A DNA stretch of 14,926 bases from JBJTIF01 sp046094825. Lineage in GTDB: Bacteria; Actinomycetota; UBA4738; HRBIN12. The stretch spans positions 1-14,926 of the forward strand of contig JBJTIF010000075.1 in assembly GCA_046094825.1 (NCBI GenBank). The letters run 5' to 3'. Within the stretch, counting starts at the first letter, position 1, and each line of letters opens with the position of its first letter. The notes below the pieces were generated by a model, which saw only the letters and a program-made list of their open reading frames with translations, was not told where the DNA came from and searched no databases. The position numbers and the translations under genes are program-made. This document shows, one piece after another, positions 6,951 to 12,146 of this stretch.

Positions 6951-7924
6951 ACCGCGAAACGCCCCTGGAGGATGTCGCCCTCGGCGACGACGTACTCCTT
7001 GCCCTCCATCCGGAGGTGCCCCTTCGCCTTCGCGGCGTCCATCGAGCCGTCCTCGACGAGCTGGTCGTAGCCGATGACCTCCGCGCGGATGAAGCCCCGC
7101 TCGAGGTCGCTGTGGATCGCGCCGGCGGCCTCGGGCGCCTTCGCGCCGCGTCGGACCTCCCATGCGCGCGTCTCGTCCTCGCCGGTCGTGAGGAACGTGA
7201 TGAGGTCGAGCGCGCGGTAGCACGCGGAGATGACCCGGGGGAGGCCGCGCTCGATGACCCCGAACTCCTCGAGGAGCGCCCGCGCCTCCTCGGGTTCCAT
7301 CTCGGCCGTCTCCGCCTCGATCGCGGCCGACACGCCGACGGTCCCCGCCGGCAGGTCGGCGGGGACCGTCGCGCCCTCCTCGAGGTTCGCGACGACGACG
7401 ACCGGCTTCAGCGTGAGCGGCGCGATCCCTCGGAGGTGGACGAGGTCCTCCTCCGCGAGGCCCGCGTCGCGGAGCGGCGTCTCCGCCGCGAGCGCGTCCT
7501 TCGCGCGGGCGAGCGCGGCCGTCTCATCGTTCGCCTTGCCCTTCGCGCGCTTCTCCGCCTTCTCCAACGCGGGCTCGATGACCGCGAGGTCGGCGAGGAC
7601 GAGATCGGCCTCGACGTCGCGGAGCTCGGCCGCGGGCTTCGCGTCCGGTCCGAAGCACCGCACGACGATCGCGAGCGCGTCGACCTCCCGGAGCTTCGCG
7701 ACGCCCTGCGCCGAGGACGTGCCGCCGGGGACGTCGACGAAGCGGACCTGCGCGGGGACGGTCTTCTTCGACCGCTCGATCTCCGTGAGGACGTCGAGCC
7801 GGGCATCGGGGACCGGGACGACCGCGACGTTCGCCTGGCCACCCGCCGATCCGCTCCGGGTGAGCGCGGTGAAGAGCGTGGACTTGCCCGCGAAGGGCTT
7901 CCCGACGAGGCCGACGTCCCGCAT
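6755..7924 (-). CDS. ychF: Divergent YchF/Obg-family P-loop NTPase, stop codon lost
   Basis: Ribosome-associated YchF-type ATPase (OLA1 family). As written the frame gives 389 aa. Residues 1-325 (bases 6950-7924) are the YchF core: P-loop GKPFAGKST (8-16), DVPGG (64-68) at the G3 position, VVANLEEG (177-184) in place of the G4 motif, a helical insert around 115-165 and a C-terminal TGS-like domain ending EYVVAEGDILQGRFAV, the normal YchF end. G4 as NxxE rather than NKxD fits the ATP preference known for YchF. The canonical YPFCTIEPN switch I and the GLVKGASKGEGLGN switch II are missing or reduced, so the core is about 40 residues shorter than in E. coli (363). The last 64 codons overlap modB out of frame and look non-genuine. 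The start ATG follows a TAGCAT box by 8 nt. Confidence 0.8.
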   Translation of the reverse strand: MRDVGLVGKPFAGKSTLFTALTRSGSAGGQANVAVVPVPDARLDVLTEIERSKKTVPAQVRFVDVPGGTSSAQGVAKLREVDALAIVVRCFGPDAKPAAELRDVEADLVLADLAVIEPALEKAEKRAKGKANDETAALARAKDALAAETPLRDAGLAEEDLVHLRGIAPLTLKPVVVVANLEEGATVPADLPAGTVGVSAAIEAETAEMEPEEARALLEEFGVIERGLPRVISACYRALDLITFLTTGEDETRAWEVRRGAKAPEAAGAIHSDLERGFIRAEVIGYDQLVEDGSMDAAKAKGHLRMEGKEYVVAEGDILQGRFAVCARVRGFASDAPRRSRTRSSGSSGSSGSPSSDSRSSASSPRHRGRAGERSSHPPWRARRSGSRS

Positions 7925-7932
7925 GGAGGCCC

Positions 7933-7938
7933 ATGCTA
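7933..7938 (-). promoter_or_regulatory. Candidate -10 box for a leaderless ychF message
   Basis: On the minus strand this reads TAGCAT and ends 8 nt before the ychF ATG, the same spacing as TATCAT before pncA. No Shine-Dalgarno sequence lies between. A -35 element is not evident. Confidence 0.35.
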
Positions 7939-7961
7939 CGGGCGACCGCGCCACCCCTGCC

Positions 7962-7967
7962 TTGACC
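7962..7967 (+). promoter_or_regulatory. Possible -35 element for the GYD gene
   Basis: TTGACC differs from TTGACA at one base and lies in the 109-nt space between the divergent ychF and GYD genes. The matching -10 region about 17-18 nt downstream (near 7985) is poor, so confidence is low. Confidence 0.2.
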
Positions 7968-8033
7968 GTTCGCCCACCACGGGTGGAGTCTCGCCCTCCG
8001 CCGCGCGCCCGTCGCTGGCGGGGAGGAGGGGAG

Positions 8034-8315
8034 ATGGCCAGGTACATCTCGCTGTGCCGATGGACCGACGCCGGCCGGCGTTCCGCGGGCGAGGCACCGA
8101 AGCGTGCGGCGCACGCGGGCGACCTCGCGACGTCGCTCGGGGGGACCTTCGAGATCGTCTACACGATGGGGCAGTACGACTTCATCGTCCTCGCGGAGTT
8201 CCCGGACGATGAGGCGATGGTGCGCTTCATGGGCGCGATCGCGAAGGACGGCAACGTCATCTCGGAGACGCTCCGCGCGTTCTCCCGCGAGGAGGCCGAG
8301 CGGCTCTTCGCCTGA
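8034..8315 (+). CDS. Small GYD-domain protein
   Basis: A 93-aa cytoplasmic protein covering a single GYD domain. MARYISLCRWTDAG at the start, the hallmark YTMGQYDFIVLAEFPDDEA (about 43-61) and GNVISETLRAFSREEAE near the end follow the family pattern throughout, so the gene is complete. GYD proteins fold like ferredoxin/dimeric alpha-beta barrels; their biochemical role is not established. The ATG has an excellent ribosome site (GGGGAGGAGGGGAG). It is divergent from ychF and is followed by a perfect hairpin terminator, so it is probably a single-gene transcript. Confidence 0.9.
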   Translation: MARYISLCRWTDAGRRSAGEAPKRAAHAGDLATSLGGTFEIVYTMGQYDFIVLAEFPDDEAMVRFMGAIAKDGNVISETLRAFSREEAERLFA

Positions 8316-8327
8316 TCGGAAAGCGGA

Positions 8328-8358
8328 AGGGGCGGGGCGCCTGCGGCGCCCCGCCCCT
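8328..8358. terminator. Perfect 14-bp GC hairpin between convergent genes
   Basis: AGGGGCGGGGCGCC, a TGC loop, then the exact reverse complement. It lies 12 nt after the GYD stop and 19 nt before the convergent stop of the YDG gene. There is no long U-tract on either strand, but stem strength and placement suggest it ends transcription from both sides. Confidence 0.8.
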
Positions 8359-8377
8359 CGTTCGCGTTCGGATCGGA

Positions 8378-9871
8378 CTACAGGGTGGCCTTGATGCTCC
8401 CCTTGCCGCCCGAGGGGACAAGCGTCACGGGCCCGGTCTCCGGCAGCTCGGCGAAGGTGTAGCCGACGACCTCGATGCCGAACCAGTCGGCGACCTCGGT
8501 CTTCGAGCAGGCCTTCCGCTTGCAGACGGTGACCGTGCCGCCGTCGTAGACGGTGACGGTGAACGTCACGTCCTCGACGTAGGCCCAGTCACCGAGCCCA
8601 CCGTTCAGCGTCGCGTCCCACTGCTCGAGGCGGCCGGTCGCCTGGAAGGCCGCACAGACGGGTGCCGAGCCGGTCGCACCCACGCCCGCGGGGCAGGTGA
8701 AGGTCCCGACGTAGTTCGTGCCGCCGGCGAGCGCCGCCTTGATACGCCATCCGGCGCCCGTCACCCAGACGAACTGACCCTTGTACCCGCTCCACGTCTT
8801 GTTGCGTCCGGTCCCCGAGTACGTCTTATTCAGGACGAACCCGAAGTTGGCGCGGGACGAGCCCTCGCCCGTGAAGGCGGACTTGCGGTACCAACCTCCG
8901 CCGTTCGCCGCGCCGCCCGCGCTGACGACCGTGAGCACCGCGGCGTCGGAGGCGGATGCGCAGTTGGGGTCGCTCGACCCGTAGGTCACCTCGACCGTGT
9001 AGATCCCGGGGCCGACGGTGATCGCCGCGGTCGCCGTCGTCGCGGTCGGGTAGGAGACCGATCCGACGGTGACGGGGTTCTCGAGCACGTCTTCGACCGC
9101 GAAGGCGATGTCGCCCGTGTCGTCGAGGAGGCAGATGGAGGACTCCGCGGTCAGGAGCGCCGCGAGGTTCGCCGTGACCGTGGAGGAGGTCACGAGGTAC
9201 GTGTCTCCCGTGTAGGCGACCGCCACGTCGGACGTGATGTTCGCGGTATCGCTCGGGGTCGCGCTCGCGAGCTGGTAGTTGCCGCTCTTCGTTCCGGAGA
9301 GCGAGACCGTCGAGTTCACGGTCTTGACGTTCCCGACGTTCGCGTCGGCGAACGTCGCGCTGTCGACGTCGCAGGCGACGTTGGCGGCGTCGGCCCCCAC
9401 GAGATCGGGGTCCGCGGCCACGCTGCACGTGGCGTCCGCCGCGTCCGTCCCGTCGTAGGTCTTGTCATCTGCGGTGAGGACCGCGGTGAGCGTGGCCTTG
9501 AGGATGTTGCCACTGGCGTTGACGGTCCCGATCACGTAGTCCGTGACCGTGTTCCCGCCATCCGTATCGAGGGTGAGCCCGGACACGTTGACCGAGATGG
9601 CGTTCCCGACGTTCGCGTCGGCGAACGTCGCGGTCGCGACGGAGTAGTTGCACGTGACCGAGTCGGGCGCGGTCACGCCGGAGTCCACCGTGCACCCCGT
9701 GATCGTGGCCGCGTCCGTCCCGTCGTAGGTCTTGTCTTGGATCCCGACCGTCACGGTCACCGGGGTGTCCGCGAACGCGGCGGGCATCGCGCCGAACACG
9801 AGCGCCGCCGATGTGAGGATGCCGATCGCCCGAGCCGCAGCGCGGGTCCGTGCGTTACCTGTCGTGCGCAT
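8378..9871 (-). CDS. Secreted YDG-repeat protein of unknown function
   Basis: 497 aa. A Sec signal peptide (about residues 1-35, ending MPAAFADT) points to export. Two YDG-type modules follow, at about 46-125 and 136-213, each opening with DKTYDGTDAA and containing ATFADANVGN; such modules are known from large bacterial surface and adhesin-like proteins. Residues about 218-320 look like an Ig/beta-sandwich (GIYTVEVTYGS). From about 322 (NGGGWYRKSAFTG) to the end the region reads SSRANFGFVLNK and KGQFVWVTGAGW, resembling GGGW/NFGF domains at the C-termini of other secreted proteins; I cannot name it firmly. It has several cysteines, including two close to the C-terminus (CKRKACSK). No sortase motif or C-terminal membrane anchor is seen, so it is probably released or wall-associated by other means. 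The start is preceded by a purine-rich GGGGGGCAGAG. Confidence 0.75.
   Translation of the reverse strand: MRTTGNARTRAAARAIGILTSAALVFGAMPAAFADTPVTVTVGIQDKTYDGTDAATITGCTVDSGVTAPDSVTCNYSVATATFADANVGNAISVNVSGLTLDTDGGNTVTDYVIGTVNASGNILKATLTAVLTADDKTYDGTDAADATCSVAADPDLVGADAANVACDVDSATFADANVGNVKTVNSTVSLSGTKSGNYQLASATPSDTANITSDVAVAYTGDTYLVTSSTVTANLAALLTAESSICLLDDTGDIAFAVEDVLENPVTVGSVSYPTATTATAAITVGPGIYTVEVTYGSSDPNCASASDAAVLTVVSAGGAANGGGWYRKSAFTGEGSSRANFGFVLNKTYSGTGRNKTWSGYKGQFVWVTGAGWRIKAALAGGTNYVGTFTCPAGVGATGSAPVCAAFQATGRLEQWDATLNGGLGDWAYVEDVTFTVTVYDGGTVTVCKRKACSKTEVADWFGIEVVGYTFAELPETGPVTLVPSGGKGSIKATL
9328..9359. repeat. 32-bp direct repeat with internal hairpin, copy 1
   Basis: Identical to 9601-9632. 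Both encode the TFADANVGN segment of the YDG modules on the minus strand. Inside (9335-9356) is GACGTTCGC, a 4-nt loop and GCGAACGTC, a 9-bp perfect stem. Confidence 0.85.
9438..9466. repeat. 29-bp direct repeat encoding DKTYDGTDAA, copy 1
   Basis: Identical to 9708-9736 and 270 bp (90 codons) away. It encodes the opening motif of each YDG module. Confidence 0.85.
9601..9632. repeat. 32-bp direct repeat with internal hairpin, copy 2
   Basis: Second identical copy, 273 bp (91 codons) from the first. Its 9-bp stem is at 9608-9629. Confidence 0.85.
9708..9736. repeat. 29-bp direct repeat encoding DKTYDGTDAA, copy 2
   Basis: Second identical copy of the 9438-9466 repeat, in the first YDG module. 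Confidence 0.85.
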
Positions 9872-9914
9872 CTCTGCCCCCCAGGGTCGAGATCACCAGT
9901 TGTCTTCGGTTCGC

Positions 9915-9920
9915 AGTCTA
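9915..9920 (-). promoter_or_regulatory. Weak -10 candidate for the YDG gene
   Basis: On the minus strand this reads TAGACT, 43 nt before the YDG ATG. It has the TANNNT form but no matching -35 box. It lies about 50 nt downstream (in the gene's direction) of the TTGTGTC palindrome. Confidence 0.2.
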
Positions 9921-9971
9921 GCGGTCCGTAAGGTAGCGGATAGAGGCCGGTGGTCCCGTACGCGAGGGGAC

Positions 9972-9987
9972 TTGTGTCCTGACACAA
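9972..9987. promoter_or_regulatory. 16-bp operator-like palindrome TTGTGTC-CT-GACACAA
   Basis: Perfect 7-bp inverted repeat with a 2-nt centre, AT-richer than its surroundings, in the 155-nt gap between the sodN stop and the YDG gene start. A 2-nt loop makes it a poor RNA hairpin, so a dimeric repressor or activator site is more likely than a terminator. The obvious target is the YDG gene, about 100 nt downstream on the minus strand. The regulator is unknown. Confidence 0.45.
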
Positions 9988-10026
9988 CGCCGGACACGGC
10001 ACGGGGTCGGGCCGATCGGAGGTGGA

Positions 10027-10425
10027 CTAGGCCTTCTTCGTCTCCCAGAAGATCGTGTCGATCTCCTTGATCTGGTCGACGAGCTTCTGGCCCTGGGCCG
10101 GGTCGAGGGACTTCTTCGCGAGCCCGGCCTCCTTCGTCGCGTTCCAGAAGAGCTCGTGGAGCTGCGGGTGCTTCGCGAGGTGGTCCGGCTTGAAGTAGTC
10201 GGTCCACAGCACCCACAGGTGGTGCTTCACGAGCTCCGCCCGCTCCTCCTTGATCTGCACCGCCCGGGCCTTGAACACCGGGTCGTCGCTGCCCTGGTAC
10301 TTCTCCTGGCAGGCCTTCACCGACTCCGCCTCGATGCGAGCCTGCGCGGGGTCGTAGACGCCGCAGGGGAGGTCGCAGTGGGCGTGGACGGTACGCTTCG
10401 GCTTCAGGATGTCTGCGAGCCGCAT
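10027..10425 (-). CDS. sodN: Nickel-dependent superoxide dismutase precursor
   Basis: Converts superoxide to oxygen and hydrogen peroxide; cytoplasmic, active as a hexamer of four-helix bundles in known members. The 132-aa product contains the nickel hook HCDLPCGVYDPAQARIEAES (16-35). Cleavage after A15 would expose H16 as the mature N-terminus, with C17 and C21 as Ni ligands. The 15-residue leader MRLADILKPKRTVHA is typical. The rest, including KHHLWVLWTDYFKP and the end FWETKKA, follows Ni-SOD along its whole length. An extra cysteine (C39) sits outside the hook. An excellent ribosome site (AAGGAGGTTCC) directly precedes the ATG. The divergent gene is the matching maturation protease, which makes the assignment very firm. 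Confidence 0.98.
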   Translation of the reverse strand: MRLADILKPKRTVHAHCDLPCGVYDPAQARIEAESVKACQEKYQGSDDPVFKARAVQIKEERAELVKHHLWVLWTDYFKPDHLAKHPQLHELFWNATKEAGLAKKSLDPAQGQKLVDQIKEIDTIFWETKKA

Positions 10426-10873
10426 GGAACCTCCTTCTCGGGAACCTTCCGCGACAGCCTACCAACGCCCCCGTGGGGGCCTGTGGGCGGTCGTCGGCCT
10501 GCTCGTCGGTCTCGGCGCGGCGGCCCTGCGTCTACGCCCCTTCCGCGTCGAGGTGCACGGTCCGTCGATGGAGCCGACGCTCGAGCCGGGTGACTGGGCG
10601 ATCGCGACCGCGGGCGGCCGCGTCCGGCGCGGCGACGTCGTGGTCGTCGAGCACCCCGACCAGCCCGGGTTCGAGATGGTGAAGCGCGTCATCTCCGTCC
10701 CCGGCGACCTCGCGCCCGATGGGCGGGTGCTCGGACCGGGGGAGTTCTGGGTCGAGGGCGACGAGCCGCGCGCGTCGACCGACAGCCGTCACTTCGGCCC
10801 GGTTCGCACCCGTGCGCTCCTCGGTCGTGTCCGGGCCGTGTACGCGCCGCGCGAGCGACGTCGCATCCTCTGA
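10424..10873 (+). CDS. sodX: Nickel-SOD maturation protease (SodX, S26 signal-peptidase-like)
   Basis: Small S26-family serine/lysine peptidase, 149 aa, expected to cut the SodN leader so that His1 can bind nickel. It has one N-terminal hydrophobic segment (about 20-36), the catalytic serine S48 in HGPSMEPTL, the general-base K87 in EMVKRVISVPGD, and the box EGDEPRASTDSRHFGPV (111-127). The short length and position next to sodN fit the SodX group rather than a general LepB. An in-frame ATG at 10409, lying inside antisense sodN, is an alternative start. I prefer 10424 because it begins where sodN begins: the two ATGs share CATG on opposite strands. Neither start has a clear ribosome site. Confidence 0.88.
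   Translation: MEPPSREPSATAYQRPRGGLWAVVGLLVGLGAAALRLRPFRVEVHGPSMEPTLEPGDWAIATAGGRVRRGDVVVVEHPDQPGFEMVKRVISVPGDLAPDGRVLGPGEFWVEGDEPRASTDSRHFGPVRTRALLGRVRAVYAPRERRRIL
10456..10461 (-). promoter_or_regulatory. Candidate -10 box of sodN
   Basis: On the minus strand this reads TAGGCT (TANNNT form), 30 nt before the sodN ATG, leaving room for the AAGGAGG site. Just upstream, at 10467-10480, is GCCCCC-GT-GGGGGC, a 6-bp inverted repeat where a regulator could act. This whole region also encodes the N-terminus of the divergent protease, so the inverted repeat may be only coding sequence. Confidence 0.25.
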
Positions 10874-10898
10874 CGCCGGCGCTTACGATCGCACCGCG

Positions 10899-10904
10899 TA
10901 TCGT
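10899..10904 (+). promoter_or_regulatory. Candidate -10 box before the MFS gene
   Basis: TATCGT ends 6 nt before the proposed GTG start, so an RNA starting about there would be leaderless. The same hexamer is found ahead of the M43 gene. Co-transcription from sodX (37-nt gap) is the alternative. Confidence 0.3.
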
Positions 10905-10910
10905 GAGCGC

Positions 10911-12146
10911 GTGACCCCGTTCGCCACGCGCGTCCGCGAGACCTTCGCGTCGTTGCACTCCCGCAACTTCCGGCTCTTCTTCGCCGGGCAGCTCGTCTCG
11001 GCGACGGGGACGTGGGTCCAGCAGGTCGCCGCGGCCTGGCTCGTGCTCCGGCTCACCTCGAGCGGTGTCGCGCTCGGGATCGACACGGGCCTCACGTTCC
11101 TGCCGATGCTCCTCTTCGGCTTCTGGGGAGGGTCGCTCGCCGACCTCCGCGATCGCCGCCGGCTCCTCATCGCGACGAACGCCCTGCTCGGCGTCCTCGC
11201 GCTCGTGCTGTGGGCGCTCGTCGACACCGGTCTCGTGGAGCTCTGGATGGTCTACGTGCTGTCGTTCCTGTCGGGGACCGTCTCCGCGATCGACACCCCG
11301 ACACGGCAGAGCTTCTACGCCGAGATGGTCGAGGAGGGGCACCTCGCGAACGCGGTGAGCCTGAACTCCGCGGTGATGACCGGGTCGCGGATCATCGGCC
11401 CCGCGGTCGCGGCGGTGCTCATCGCGGGCGTGGGTCTCGCGTGGTGCTTCCTCCTGAACGGGATCTCCTACCTCGCCGCGATCGCCGCCCTCGTCGCGAT
11501 GCGGCACGAGGAGCTCCGCGCCGCGCCGACCGCCGCGCGGGAGAGCCTGCGGCAGACGCTCGCGTACGTCCGCGCGGACGCGACGCTCTGGATCCCGATC
11601 GTCGTCATGGCGGCGCTGTTCACGCTCTCGTTCAACTTCTCGGTCACGATGCCGCTCCTCGCCGAGCGCACCTTCGGCGGTGGCGTCGGCACGTACGGGG
11701 GGCTGCTGTCGCTCTACGGGCTCGGGTCGTTCCTCGGCGCACTCGCGATGGCCCGCGTCCGCGACCCGAACCCCCGACGGCTCGCGTGGGGGGCGGTCGC
11801 GTTCGGTCTCGCGCAGGGGCTCCTCGCCGTCTCGCCGTCGCTCGCCGTCGCGCACGTCGTCGTCGTCGTGTTCGGCGTCGTGTCGATGGCCTTCATGATC
11901 ACGGGCAACACGGGGCTGCAGCTCGCCGCCCGGCCCGACATGCGGGGCAGGGTCATGGCGATCTACGCGATCGTGTTCCTCGGGGGAACCCCGATCGGGG
12001 CGCCGATCACGGGGGCGCTCGCGGAGCACCTCGGTCCGCGCGAGGCCGTGGCGTTCGGCGCGGTGGCCGCGGTCGTCACGGGGCTCGTCGCCCTCGGCCG
12101 ACTCGGCGCGCGTCGCCCCGTCGTCGGGTCGCCCGAGACGGCCTAG
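10911..12146 (+). CDS. MFS exporter (EntS/MFS_3-like family)
   Basis: Inner-membrane proton-driven efflux protein, 411 aa, with a hydrophobicity pattern consistent with 12 segments. It opens with LHSRNFRLFFAGQLVSATGTWVQ (shown in part; about residues 14-36), typical of the EntS-like MFS group (NFRLFxxGQxxSxxGxW). GGSLADLRDRRRLL is the inter-helix 2-3 motif and DTPTRQSFYAEMV (about 124-136) is also characteristic. The substrate cannot be read from sequence; relatives export siderophores, drugs or other small molecules. The GTG at 10911 is chosen because the conserved region begins shortly after it and a -10-like box precedes it. The stop shares CTAG with the convergent NlpC/P60 gene. Confidence 0.85.
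   Translation: MTPFATRVRETFASLHSRNFRLFFAGQLVSATGTWVQQVAAAWLVLRLTSSGVALGIDTGLTFLPMLLFGFWGGSLADLRDRRRLLIATNALLGVLALVLWALVDTGLVELWMVYVLSFLSGTVSAIDTPTRQSFYAEMVEEGHLANAVSLNSAVMTGSRIIGPAVAAVLIAGVGLAWCFLLNGISYLAAIAALVAMRHEELRAAPTAARESLRQTLAYVRADATLWIPIVVMAALFTLSFNFSVTMPLLAERTFGGGVGTYGGLLSLYGLGSFLGALAMARVRDPNPRRLAWGAVAFGLAQGLLAVSPSLAVAHVVVVVFGVVSMAFMITGNTGLQLAARPDMRGRVMAIYAIVFLGGTPIGAPITGALAEHLGPREAVAFGAVAAVVTGLVALGRLGARRPVVGSPETA

Noticed and set aside
6144..7223. A longer ModB beginning upstream inside ychF
   Set aside because: The added residues are Arg/Gly-rich antipattern sequence within conserved YchF coding; the ATG at 6950 gives a normal-length ModB.
9328..9736. Direct repeats as a CRISPR array
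   Set aside because: Only two copies of each, about 270 bp apart, encoding protein modules in frame; no regular short spacers and no cas genes.
10467..10480. GCCCCC-GT-GGGGGC as a nickel-responsive operator for sodN
   Set aside because: The bases lie in the sodX N-terminal coding region and encode an ordinary Pro-Arg-Gly-Gly run; a 6-bp GC repeat is likely by chance here. Kept only as a remark on the sodN promoter.
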